From contig CANDCP010000004.1 in assembly GCA_947383215.1 (NCBI GenBank), forward strand, positions 51,935 through 115,934: DNA of 64,000 bases, given 5' to 3'. Of this stretch, positions 16,613 through 24,346 are shown piece by piece. Under the pieces are notes generated by a model, which made no database searches, was not told where the DNA came from, and saw only the letters and a list, made by a program, of their open reading frames with translations. The first letter of the stretch is position 1. Each line of letters begins with the position of its first letter. The DNA is from an uncultured Roseburia sp. (lineage in GTDB: Bacteria > Bacillota > Clostridia > Lachnospirales > Lachnospiraceae). The translations under genes and the position numbers were made by a program.

Positions 16613-17321
16613 AATAACATACCCCAAAAAGTCTTTTTCCAACCGCCTCAAAAAAACGCCGGATGATCTGGTCGCATTTTGTATGATTCGAAATAAACCA
16701 GCACAACTCCGCAATCAAAATTCCCCCCGGAATATCGACCAGATAATGCTGTTTCGTAAACTGGGTCGACGCACAGATCAGCAACGCAAAAATAAGGGTA
16801 AACGCTTTATACCATGCAGGAAGCTTTTTGCTCCTTCTCACCCCGATAAAGCAAAACCAGCTTACCAGACAGTGAATGGACGGAAACAGGTTGGTCGGCG
16901 CATCCAAAGCATAAATAAGGCGCATCAGCCATGCGATAAATCCGTCCCCCACAACCTGCGGGCGGATATTTGTCGTAGGCCAAAAAACAAAAAATACCAT
17001 GCAAAAAAGCCGTGACATCATATCGGCCGCCGCAAAGCGATACCATTTCTCCTTCCCCTCCCTGGCAATTACGATATAACTTAACGCCCAGAACGCAAAG
17101 CTCAATACATAGATCAACACCCATTCCGGAACAAACGGAATTTTCCGGTCCAGCGCGCTTGTCAGATCATAGTGATAGGCATTCTTTAATGTAAGCTGCG
17201 TTCCCGTATATATCATACTGTTAAACAGACAGCAGCCAATCAGCGGCAGCAGCCCGTACATGGGAATCCATTTTCCGATATACCTCTGATACCATCTCCC
17301 CAGACTTGTTTCCTGTTTCAT
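16602..17321 (-). CDS. PAP2-family membrane phosphatase
   Basis: A 239-residue integral membrane protein with about six helices. The PAP2 signatures are LFPSIHC (domain 2, PSxH form, about residues 138-144) and TKQHYLVDIPGG (domain 3 with the catalytic His and Asp, about residues 180-191). Such enzymes dephosphorylate phosphatidic acid, phosphatidylglycerol phosphate, undecaprenyl pyrophosphate or inositol-type lipids; the substrate cannot be told from sequence. Start at 17321 (MKQETSLG) has AAAGGAA upstream. It is first in the PAP2-flippase-pssA operon, which favours a phospholipid-precursor role. Confidence 0.82.
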   Translation of the reverse strand: MKQETSLGRWYQRYIGKWIPMYGLLPLIGCCLFNSMIYTGTQLTLKNAYHYDLTSALDRKIPFVPEWVLIYVLSFAFWALSYIVIAREGKEKWYRFAAADMMSRLFCMVFFVFWPTTNIRPQVVGDGFIAWLMRLIYALDAPTNLFPSIHCLVSWFCFIGVRRSKKLPAWYKAFTLIFALLICASTQFTKQHYLVDIPGGILIAELCWFISNHTKCDQIIRRFFEAVGKRLFGVCYYDE

Positions 17322-17353
17322 AATTGCAATTCCTTTCGGTAACATACTTTTCT

Positions 17354-17359
17354 ATTATA
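17354..17359 (-). promoter_or_regulatory. -10 box of the PAP2-flippase-pssA operon
   Basis: A minus-strand TATAAT lies about 33 bases upstream of the start. The AT-rich upstream DNA has no convincing -35. Confidence 0.4.
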
Positions 17360-17436
17360 CTACCAATTTCTTAATATTTTATAAATATTAATTTTAATTT
17401 CTTTAAGGATACGGTAAAGGCTTTCCTGCTGACAGG

Positions 17437-17478
17437 AAAAGGCATAATGACCAGAATTTTCCAATCATTATGCCTTTT
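17437..17478. terminator. Bidirectional terminator after ilvE
   Basis: Perfect 14-bp stem AAAAGGCATAATGA (17437-17450) with TCATTATGCCTTTT (17465-17478). It ends ilvE on the minus strand and is symmetric enough to work both ways. Confidence 0.85.
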
Positions 17479-17498
17479 AGAACTTATTTCAACTGTCG

Positions 17499-18524
17499 CT
17501 AACAAATCGTTCTGATCCATCCCTCCGGCGCTTGAATATGACCCATTTGGATTCCAGTTAAGGTATCGTATAATTTCTTTGTCGTTTCGCCCATCTCGTT
17601 CATGCCGCTCGGGAAGCAGATTTCCTCATTCTGACGGACAACCTTTCCGACAGGAGAAATTACGGCCGCCGTTCCGCAAAGCCCCGCCTCCTCAAAGTCT
17701 TTTAATTCGTCAAAATAAACCTCCCTGTGCTCCACAGCCATATTGAGATAATGCTCCGCCACATACATGATCGAACGGCGCGTAATCGAAGGTAAAATAG
17801 AGTCGGACTTCGGCGTCACCAGTCTGTGATCTTTTGTGACAAATATAAAGTTCGCCCCGCCGGTCTCTTCCACTTTCGTGCGTGTCTGCGGATCCAGATA
17901 CATATTTTCGTCAAATCCGTCTCTGTGCGCGCCAACAATTGCATGAAGGCTCATGGCATAATTCAAGCCGGCCTTGATATGCCCCGTTCCGTGAGGCGCG
18001 GCACGGTCGAAATCACTCACACGGATGGTAAGCGGCTTTGCGCCGCCCTTAAAGTACGGGCCCACCGGCGTGACAAACACGCGAAACTGATACTCGTCCG
18101 CCGGCTTTACGCCGATTACAGGATTCGTCCCCATCATATACGGACGGATATAAAGCGTCGCCCCCGAACCGTACGGCGGGACATACTCCACATTCGCCTT
18201 CACCACCTGCTCGATGGCGTCCAGAAACCGATCCTCCGGAAATACCGGCATCTCGAGCCGCTTCGCGGAATCTGCGAGACGGCTGGCATTTAAATCGGGG
18301 CGGAACGTCACAATACGGCCGTCCTCCGTCGTATAGGCCTTAAGACCTTCAAATATCGTCTGCGCGTACTGAAACACGCCTGCGCACTCATTCAGCACGA
18401 TATTGGCGTCCTCCGTAATGGTTCCCTCATCCCACGCCCCGTCTTTATAATTGGACACATATCTCTTTTCCGTCTGCATATAGCCGAATCCGAGATTTGC
18501 CCAGTCCAACTGCTTTTTCTCCAT
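17499..18524 (-). CDS. ilvE: Branched-chain amino acid aminotransferase
   Basis: A 341-residue class IV PLP aminotransferase interconverting Leu/Ile/Val and their 2-keto acids. Features: QTIFEGLKAY near residue 60, RPYMMGTNPVIGVKP, and the Schiff-base lysine in HIKAGLNYAMS. The EETGGANFIFV and GTAAVISPVG segments bind the cofactor phosphate. The size and the MEKKQLDWANLGFGY start match the long bacterial BCAT type. Start at 18524 has GGAGGG eight bases upstream. Monocistronic between its own promoter and terminator. Functionally it links to the liv transporter at 41-47 kb. Confidence 0.95.
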   Translation of the reverse strand: MEKKQLDWANLGFGYMQTEKRYVSNYKDGAWDEGTITEDANIVLNECAGVFQYAQTIFEGLKAYTTEDGRIVTFRPDLNASRLADSAKRLEMPVFPEDRFLDAIEQVVKANVEYVPPYGSGATLYIRPYMMGTNPVIGVKPADEYQFRVFVTPVGPYFKGGAKPLTIRVSDFDRAAPHGTGHIKAGLNYAMSLHAIVGAHRDGFDENMYLDPQTRTKVEETGGANFIFVTKDHRLVTPKSDSILPSITRRSIMYVAEHYLNMAVEHREVYFDELKDFEEAGLCGTAAVISPVGKVVRQNEEICFPSGMNEMGETTKKLYDTLTGIQMGHIQAPEGWIRTIC

Positions 18525-18550
18525 ACTAAATCCCTCCATTGCTTTATCCT

Positions 18551-18579
18551 ATTGTAGTACAGCGAATATCATTTGTCCA
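18551..18579 (-). promoter_or_regulatory. Promoter of ilvE
   Basis: Minus-strand TGGACA (18574-18579), 17 bases, TACAAT (18551-18556), about 27 bases before the start codon. Confidence 0.7.
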
Positions 18580-18653
18580 GACTTTCTTAAACCGGCTATT
18601 ATATGATTTTTCTATCTCTGATATTCCTTAAAGTTATCAGAAGAACACAAACC

Positions 18654-19832
18654 TTACAGGTACATAATCTTTTCACTGTCAAACATTTTGGCAAGTCCGG
18701 CCGCAAGAATCATCACATAAACCAGATTGCTTACGACTGTGATCACGATATTTACCGGCAGCGCCGCAAAGGCGAAAATGCCGTTCATACACTGCACGCT
18801 GTTATAAAACGGAAGCAGATACCAGTACCACTGCGTCGGCGCCCCGTCGCCCAACATCGAAGAAAACGCTATGACCATAACGATAACCATAAGCGGCAAA
18901 ATTGCCGTCGACGCTTCCTTTACGCTCTTGGCATATGCCGAAATCACAGATAACGCCGCAACCATTATAAGCACTGTCGCAAGGATGACAAACAAAAGCA
19001 TCACATAATCGCCGGCGCCGTATACGTCGACTCCGATTGAACCCGACTCGCCGCCCATCATTTTAGGAAGCGAAAGCATCGTTCCGATGAAACTGGAAAG
19101 GCCGCTCAATAATCCGATTACGCCAAGGCTTATAATTTTCCCAAGCGCCAGATGGCTTCTCTTCATCGGGGTGACAAGCAGAGTCGCAATCGTTCCTCTC
19201 TCCTTCTCTCCCGCAATGGCCTCCGGCGCGATTCCCATACACCCGCTGAAGAGAAAAATCATCAAAAGCATCGGCAGCATCATAGAAAAAAACATTCCGG
19301 TTTCATCCTTATCGGACGCAAGATCATACGTTCCCTCCCTGCCGTTTACGTCAAATTTGTTCGCCAGCATGCTTTCATACGAATCGAACGCGGCTATCAT
19401 CATCTGATATCCCTCGGATGATTCCGGCTTCGTAGAATTATAATACATTTCAATTTGCGGCGCGGCCCCCTGCGACGTCTCCGAGTCATAAGATGCGACC
19501 GCCCCGTCAAAGTCTTCCTGATAAACAAGGAAAAGATCTGTCTCTTTATCGGCGACCTTTGCCATCTCCCCCTCGTTCTTCTCCGAAACATTTTCAATCT
19601 GAACAGGCATATTTTCCATCATCGTCTCCATGGACTGCGGCATATTTACCACGGAAACATGATAGACATAATCTTCATCCGCGGACATCCGCCCCATCAT
19701 TCCCTCTCCCAAAATGGAATACATTACATAAATCATAAGGCCCGGCAGCAAAATCGTTGTAAGCGCCATCCGCTTATCTCCGAAAAAACGGACAAATTCC
19801 TTCTTTATAATCGCTAAAATATTGTTTCTCAT
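18654..19832 (-). CDS. ABC-2 type exporter permease (NatB-like)
   Basis: A 392-residue permease. One N-terminal helix (about 22-42, after KKEFVRFFGDKRMALTT) is followed by a large extracytoplasmic domain of about 150 residues and then five or six helices, the layout of NatB/ABC-2 membrane components. The segment GIAPEAIAGEKERGTIATLL is the conserved coupling helix of this family. Its start overlaps the stop of the ATPase gene as ATGA, so they are coupled. Family members export sodium, peptides or drugs; the substrate is unknown. No clear terminator follows. Confidence 0.85.
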   Translation of the reverse strand: MRNNILAIIKKEFVRFFGDKRMALTTILLPGLMIYVMYSILGEGMMGRMSADEDYVYHVSVVNMPQSMETMMENMPVQIENVSEKNEGEMAKVADKETDLFLVYQEDFDGAVASYDSETSQGAAPQIEMYYNSTKPESSEGYQMMIAAFDSYESMLANKFDVNGREGTYDLASDKDETGMFFSMMLPMLLMIFLFSGCMGIAPEAIAGEKERGTIATLLVTPMKRSHLALGKIISLGVIGLLSGLSSFIGTMLSLPKMMGGESGSIGVDVYGAGDYVMLLFVILATVLIMVAALSVISAYAKSVKEASTAILPLMVIVMVIAFSSMLGDGAPTQWYWYLLPFYNSVQCMNGIFAFAALPVNIVITVVSNLVYVMILAAGLAKMFDSEKIMYL

Positions 19833-20605
19833 ACCGCCTCACCTGCCGTTTCCTCATAGATTTCAAAAAATCGCTCTTCCAGTGTCTTTTCGCCCGTAAC
19901 GCCCTTTAAATCATCGCACACAATCATTTTTCCCTGAATGATAATGCCCACGCGGTCACAAATTTTTTCTATCAGATTAAAAATATGCGTAGACACAATA
20001 ATGCTCTTTCCGTCTTTTTTCAGCTCCTGCAAAAAATCCGTCACAACTTTGGCCGTGATAACGTCAAGCCCGTTTGTCGGCTCGTCAAAAATAATAATCT
20101 GCGGATCATGCACAAGCGAAATTACAAGCGAAACCTTCTGCTTCATACCCGTAGAAAGATTTCCCACCTTCACCTCGGCAAACTCCGAGATTCCAAACCG
20201 GTCAAACATTTTGCGCTTCCGCTCGTCCCTCACCTCCGGCTTTACCCCGTACAGCATAGAAAAAAAATCGTACAGATAATTCGGCGTGAAAAACTGCTCC
20301 AGCTTAAGCTCGCTTGTCAAAAACCCGATTTTACTCCTGACCTGCTGCGGATCTCGCACAATGCTGCTCCCGTCGATCACCGCGTCCCCTCTGTCCGGCT
20401 TAATAAGCGTCGCCAGCATTCGAAGCGTCGTCGTTTTTCCCGCGCCGTTCGGCCCGAGAAGCCCGAAAACCTCTCCCTTGTACGCGGTAAATGTCAGTCC
20501 GTCCACCGCCACCCGCTTTTTTTCTTTTGTCTTTTCCAGCTTCTGCTGTTTCTTGGAAAGCGTAAAGGTTTTCCCTAAACCCTCTACCTTTAAAATCTCT
20601 TCCAT
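19829..20605 (-). CDS. ABC exporter ATPase (NatA-like)
   Basis: A 258-residue ATPase. Walker A GPNGAGKTTT is near residue 52, the signature is LSTGMKQK, Walker B is IIFDEPTNGLD, and the H-loop is STHIF. The MKQK form of the signature is typical of the NatA/CcmA group. Start at 20605 (MEEILKVEG) follows GGTGGG; an ATG seven codons upstream lacks a ribosome site. An insertion of basic residues (KKQQKLEKTKEKK) lies between the first strand and the core. It is first of a two-gene operon with the NatB-like permease. A palindromic operator-like sequence covers the promoter start region. Confidence 0.88.
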   Translation of the reverse strand: MEEILKVEGLGKTFTLSKKQQKLEKTKEKKRVAVDGLTFTAYKGEVFGLLGPNGAGKTTTLRMLATLIKPDRGDAVIDGSSIVRDPQQVRSKIGFLTSELKLEQFFTPNYLYDFFSMLYGVKPEVRDERKRKMFDRFGISEFAEVKVGNLSTGMKQKVSLVISLVHDPQIIIFDEPTNGLDVITAKVVTDFLQELKKDGKSIIVSTHIFNLIEKICDRVGIIIQGKMIVCDDLKGVTGEKTLEERFFEIYEETAGEAV

Positions 20606-20638
20606 AGATCGTCCCACCTTTATCATTTATTTCGGATA

Positions 20639-20693
20639 GTAAAGTTTCCTTTACATTATACTATACAACAAGGAAATGTCAAGTTGGCTTTAC
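20639..20693 (-). promoter_or_regulatory. Promoter and candidate operator of the NatAB-like operon
   Basis: Minus-strand TTGACA (20677-20682), 16 bases, TATAAT (20655-20660). Immediately downstream of the -10 lies the palindrome GTAAAGTTTCCTTTAC (20639-20654). A third GTAAAG half-site lies just upstream of the -35 (20688-20693). The arrangement looks like repression by an unlinked regulator. Confidence 0.6.
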
Positions 20694-20756
20694 TTTTTTC
20701 TGCGCACAGGCCTGTGTCATCGAGCAGGGAAGATTCCCTCTGTGGGGGCTGTACAT

Positions 20757-20793
20757 AAAAAACTCCCTCCGCCATCTCGGCAGAGAGAGTTTT
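20757..20793 (-). terminator. Terminator of the DUF4190-like gene pair
   Basis: A minus-strand stem of ACTCTCTCTGCC with GGCGGAGGGAGT (G-U pairs allowed) is followed by six U residues. It lies 11 bases after the stop at 20804. Confidence 0.75.
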
Positions 20794-20803
20794 CCCACGT
20801 CAT

Positions 20804-21205
20804 CTAAAATGTATCGTCATCATCATAATAATACTCGTCAAAATCATCGTCTAAGTCGTCAAACAATTCCGGATACATCCGCTCATACTGCTGCAGATAA
20901 GAATCCATATCGGAAAGCTTTGACATATTCAGCCCCATCACAAGATAGAACACGATTAACGCAAGTACAGAGAATCCGGAGGTAATCAGGCCTCCGATTG
21001 CCATCCCTTTTCCACTCCCCCGCACAAGCTGTATGATACCGAATACAATTGCAAGAATCGCAAGCGGTATATTGATACAAGTACAAAATAATAACAGCGA
21101 AATGATACCGAGCACAAGCGATGCGATACCAAACCCCACGCCGGGTTCCTGCTCCTTTACCATGCTGACATTATCGCTCTCATATCCATTCATTTCATCA
21201 TACAT
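20804..21205 (-). CDS. DUF4190-like small membrane protein 1
   Basis: A 133-residue protein with a short polar N-terminus, two hydrophobic helices (about residues 25-60, GIASLVLGIISLLLFCTC and IPLAILAIVFGII) separated by a tight turn, a third at about 68-92, and a very acidic tyrosine-rich tail (DDLDDDFDEYYYDDDDTF). The GxASLVLGIIS...GKGMAIGGLI pattern is that of DUF4190. Function unknown. It shares this pattern with the gene just upstream (20 bases away), so the pair probably arose by duplication and is cotranscribed. Confidence 0.75.
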   Translation of the reverse strand: MYDEMNGYESDNVSMVKEQEPGVGFGIASLVLGIISLLLFCTCINIPLAILAIVFGIIQLVRGSGKGMAIGGLITSGFSVLALIVFYLVMGLNMSKLSDMDSYLQQYERMYPELFDDLDDDFDEYYYDDDDTF

Positions 21206-21225
21206 AATGATTTCTACTCCTTAGA

Positions 21226-21552
21226 CTATTGATACATATTCTGCAGATCGTTCAAAGTAATTCCTGAGGAATCCAGCATACTAAGTCCCAGCGCCACCAA
21301 AACAATTGCGAGCACCGCGATTACAATTGCGACAATGCTGCAGACAATTCCGGCAATCGCCATGCCGTTTTTACCGCTTTTTTTGATATGCAAAATACCA
21401 AGTACCAGGCCGACAACCGCACAGGCGATTCCGATATATGTATTGCAGCACATTAAAACGATCGATACGATTCCAAGCACCATCGACGCAATCGCCATGC
21501 CCGCCCCGCCCTGCGGCTCGTTATAGCTTCCGTTAAAATTATCCTCGCTCAT
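21226..21552 (-). CDS. DUF4190-like small membrane protein 2
   Basis: A 108-residue protein. A polar N-terminus (MSEDNFNGSYNEPQGG) is followed by GMAIASMVLGIVSIVLMCC, a second helix ending in HIKKSGKNGMAIAGIV, and a third helix before a short polar tail. It has the same layout as the following gene but lacks its acidic tail. Start at 21552 is set by GGAGG seven bases upstream. First gene of a two-gene unit with its own promoter. Function unknown; such proteins often carry N-terminal zinc-ribbon or polar segments and sit near other membrane proteins. Confidence 0.75.
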   Translation of the reverse strand: MSEDNFNGSYNEPQGGAGMAIASMVLGIVSIVLMCCNTYIGIACAVVGLVLGILHIKKSGKNGMAIAGIVCSIVAIVIAVLAIVLVALGLSMLDSSGITLNDLQNMYQ

Positions 21553-21584
21553 TTTTAACCTCCATTGTACATTATTTTTTTCTA

Positions 21585-21613
21585 AGTGTAACAAATGTAC
21601 TCCGCCTTTGCAA
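21585..21613 (-). promoter_or_regulatory. Promoter of the DUF4190-like pair
   Basis: Minus-strand TTGCAA (21608-21613), 17 bases, TACACT (21585-21590). Divergent from the pncB promoter. Confidence 0.65.
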
Positions 21614-21647
21614 GAAAATTATTAAATTTCTATAAATTTTTCATCAC

Positions 21648-21677
21648 TTTACAAATTTCCGTCAAAGTGAGTATAAT
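21648..21677 (+). promoter_or_regulatory. Promoter of pncB
   Basis: TTTACA (21648-21653), 18 bases, TATAAT (21672-21677). About 75 bases of leader to the ATG. Confidence 0.65.
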
Positions 21678-21707
21678 AATGACATCCATGTATTACCTGT
21701 TCGAAAG

Positions 21708-21741
21708 AAAGGAGACGGGCTGCCGGACAGCTGCGCAGCTC
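21708..21741 (+). promoter_or_regulatory. Displaced ribosome site and hairpin before pncB
   Basis: The only good Shine-Dalgarno (AAAGGAG, ending 21714) lies 38 bases before the ATG at 21753. Between them GGGCTGC (21717-21723) can pair with GCAGCTC (from 21735), and the stretch contains the perfect palindrome AGCTGCGCAGCT (21729-21740). Folding would bring the ribosome site near the ATG. An in-frame CTG at 21720, five bases after GGAG, is an alternative start. Confidence 0.4.
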
Positions 21742-21752
21742 CCAATAAGAAT

Positions 21753-23207
21753 ATGAGCACATTAAACCTAACCTTACTGACCGACCTGTATGAAATGACC
21801 ATGATGCAGGGCTACTTTAAATCCGGAAAAAAAGATCTCGCCGTCTTTGACGCGTTCTACCGCGCCAACCCATGCGACGGCGGCTACGCGGTCTGCGCCG
21901 GCTTAGAGCAAATGATCGACTATATCGAAAATCTTCATTTCGACGAGGACGATATCTCTTATCTGCGGGGGCTTAAAATTTTTGACGAGGATTTCCTCGA
22001 CTACCTGCGCTGCTTTCACTTCTCCGGCGACATTTATGCCGTTCCGGAGGGAACCGTAGTTTTTCCCCGCGAACCGCTCGTCAAAGTAATCGCCCCGATT
22101 ATGGAGGCGCAGCTCATCGAAACGGCCGTACTAAATATCATCAACCATCAAAGCCTGATTGCCACCAAAGCGGCCCGCGTCTGCTACGCGGCCAAGGGAG
22201 ACGGCGTAATGGAATTCGGACTCCGGCGCGCACAGGGACCGGACTCCGGCACCTACGGGGCGAGAGCTGCCGTTATCGGCGGCTGCAAAGGCACGTCAAA
22301 TGTGCTTGCCGGGCAGATGTTTGACGTTCCCGTACTCGGCACGCACGCCCATAGCTGGATTATGAGCTTTAAGGATGAATACACCGCATTTTCCACATAC
22401 GCAAAGCTCTACCCTTCCGCCTGCATTCTGCTGGTGGATACCTATGACACGCTAAAATCCGGCGTTCCAAACGCAATCCGCGTATTTCAGGAAATGCGCG
22501 CCCAGGGCATTCCGCTGACCTACTACGGAATCCGCATGGACAGCGGCGACCTCGCCTACCTCTCAAAGGAAGTGCGAAAAATGCTGGATGCGGCGGGATT
22601 TACAGACGCGGTCATTTCCGCCTCAAACGACCTCGACGAATATCTGATCGAAACCTTAAAAATCCAGGGAGCGGCAATCACCTCCTGGGGCGTCGGAACG
22701 AACCTGATTACCTCGAAGGACAACCCTGCATTCGGCGGCGTGTATAAGCTTGCCGCCATCGCAGATGAAAACGGAACGTTTGTCCCGAAAATCAAAGTGT
22801 CCGAAAACATTGAAAAAGTGACAAATCCGGGAAACAAAACGGTTTTCCGTATCTATGACAAGAAAAGCGGCAAGATCCGGGCCGATTTGATCGCACTCGC
22901 CGACGAAACCTTTGACGAATCCAGAGATATCAAACTGTTCGATCCGAACGCGCCATGGAAGAAAACGACGGTAAAAGCCAATTCATACACCCTGCGCGAG
23001 CTTCTCGTTCCGATTTTCAAAAACGGTTCCCGCATCTATGAATCGCCAAGCGTAATGGAAATCCAGGCGTTTTGCAACAAAGAAAAGGAGACCATCTGGG
23101 ATGAGACAAAACGCTTCGTAAATCCCGCCGAAATATACGTCGATTTATCCGACCAGCTCTACCGGATGAAAACCGACTTACTAAATAAAGACCACGCGGA
23201 GGCTTAA
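21753..23207 (+). CDS. pncB: Nicotinate phosphoribosyltransferase
   Basis: A 484-residue enzyme converting nicotinate and PRPP to nicotinate mononucleotide in NAD salvage. Seen: LLTDLYEMTMMQGYF at the N-terminus, the family motif EFGLRRAQGPDSG, the autophosphorylated histidine in GTHAHSW, and the phosphate-binding SGDLAYLS and ISASNDLDE strands. Length fits the long bacterial NAPRTase. The ATG at 21753 gives the conserved MSTLNLTLLTDLYEMT start, but its ribosome site is displaced (see leader feature). Monocistronic, with a terminator overlapping its stop codon. Confidence 0.94.
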   Translation: MSTLNLTLLTDLYEMTMMQGYFKSGKKDLAVFDAFYRANPCDGGYAVCAGLEQMIDYIENLHFDEDDISYLRGLKIFDEDFLDYLRCFHFSGDIYAVPEGTVVFPREPLVKVIAPIMEAQLIETAVLNIINHQSLIATKAARVCYAAKGDGVMEFGLRRAQGPDSGTYGARAAVIGGCKGTSNVLAGQMFDVPVLGTHAHSWIMSFKDEYTAFSTYAKLYPSACILLVDTYDTLKSGVPNAIRVFQEMRAQGIPLTYYGIRMDSGDLAYLSKEVRKMLDAAGFTDAVISASNDLDEYLIETLKIQGAAITSWGVGTNLITSKDNPAFGGVYKLAAIADENGTFVPKIKVSENIEKVTNPGNKTVFRIYDKKSGKIRADLIALADETFDESRDIKLFDPNAPWKKTTVKANSYTLRELLVPIFKNGSRIYESPSVMEIQAFCNKEKETIWDETKRFVNPAEIYVDLSDQLYRMKTDLLNKDHAEA

Positions 23208-23232
23208 AGCCTCCCGCACGGTCTTTTCTTTT
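23187..23232 (+). terminator. Terminator overlapping the pncB stop codon
   Basis: AAAGACC...GCGGAGGCTT pairs with AGCCTCCCGC...GGTCTTT around a tiny loop, then TTCTTTT. The TAA (23205-23207) lies in the loop. Confidence 0.75.
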
Positions 23233-23260
23233 CTGCTCATCTGATCTCCCCAAACGTTCC

Positions 23261-24277
23261 TTAATTAAATCCGACTACCTTCTGTGAAATCTTATAAGCC
23301 GCCACAGAAATCTTTCGCCCGCCCTTTCCCGGCAGATTCATAGTCTGTCCCATAATGCCGTTTCTGAGGCGGTGGAACAGCCTGATATCGTGCTCCTTCA
23401 GATAATGCCACAGCTCGCGCTTTTTCTCCAGGTTCTCTTCCGTGCCGGACCGGATGCACATAATCGTAGACACCACCGTGATGATCTCCAGATAGTTAAA
23501 CATGTATTTCCGAAGCTTCCGGTTTCCGATTTTCCAAAGGTCGATATCTTCAATCATTATTTTATTTACCTTAATCTGCTGGTCGATCCTTCCGATCATC
23601 ACCTTTTCATTGACCGACTGATCTTCCCTGCCAATAAAATAGCGGTAAAAATCGACGTCCAGATAATACATCGTCTGTACCCACGGCAGCGGCTTGTACA
23701 CGAAGATATTGTCTACGTAAAACGTGTGGCTCGGCAGCTTCAGACCGCACTCATGCAACAGCTTCGTCCGGTATATCACAGAGTGCATCAGGATATATTT
23801 GCCTTTTTTGAAGTGACGGACGTCGTTCCATGTAAAAATTTTCCCCTGCGGAAACTCTTTCCGGTAGCGCATTACTTTTTTATGCTTGGCGCCCTGTTTT
23901 TCATAGACAAAATTGCTGATAAACATATCGAGCGTCTGATTTCCGCCCGCGATCTCCGAGAGCTTGGATAAGATCTGCCTGTATGCGTCTTCGTCCACCC
24001 AGTCGTCGCTGTCCACAACCTTAAAATACATTCCGGAGGCATTCGCCATGCCCGTATTGACAGCCTCCCCATGTCCCCCGTTCTCCTGGTGAATCGCCCG
24101 CACAATCGACGGATAGCGCTTTTCGTAGGAATCCGCGATCTCGCCCGTCGCATCTTTCGAACCGTCGTCCACAATTAAAATCTCAACGTCTTCTCCGCCT
24201 ATCAGCAATGAATCGATACACTTTTCCATGTAATCCTGCGAATTGTAACACGGAACCGCAATTGATAATAATTTCAT
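23261..24277 (-). CDS. Glycosyltransferase family 2
   Basis: A 338-residue GT-A fold enzyme with no clear membrane helix. N-terminal LLSIAVPCYNSQDYMEKCIDSL is the GT2 nucleotide-binding start; ILIVDDGSKDAT and the metal-binding VVDSDDWVDED follow at about residues 35 and 87. The C-terminal half (YKPLPWVQTMYYLDVDFYRYFIG) is conserved in clostridial GT2 proteins that transfer sugars to glycolipids or polysaccharides. Donor and acceptor are unknown. Monogenic, own promoter; no other polysaccharide genes lie nearby. Confidence 0.88.
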   Translation of the reverse strand: MKLLSIAVPCYNSQDYMEKCIDSLLIGGEDVEILIVDDGSKDATGEIADSYEKRYPSIVRAIHQENGGHGEAVNTGMANASGMYFKVVDSDDWVDEDAYRQILSKLSEIAGGNQTLDMFISNFVYEKQGAKHKKVMRYRKEFPQGKIFTWNDVRHFKKGKYILMHSVIYRTKLLHECGLKLPSHTFYVDNIFVYKPLPWVQTMYYLDVDFYRYFIGREDQSVNEKVMIGRIDQQIKVNKIMIEDIDLWKIGNRKLRKYMFNYLEIITVVSTIMCIRSGTEENLEKKRELWHYLKEHDIRLFHRLRNGIMGQTMNLPGKGGRKISVAAYKISQKVVGFN

Positions 24278-24307
24278 TTCTTTCCTCCGTTTCTGCTCAT
24301 GTTAACT

Positions 24308-24336
24308 ATTATACACACCTGTCTCCAAAAAACCAA
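24308..24336 (-). promoter_or_regulatory. Promoter of the family 2 glycosyltransferase
   Basis: Minus-strand TTGGTT (24331-24336), 17 bases, TATAAT (24308-24313). It lies between mutY and this gene. Confidence 0.65.
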
Positions 24337-24346
24337 TCGCTTTTTC

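Noticed and set aside
20705-20739. Palindromes CACAGGCCTGTG and GGGAAGATTCCC between natA and the DUF4190-like terminator, as a small RNA
   Set aside because: No promoter or terminator frames a transcript; they remain unexplained short palindromes.
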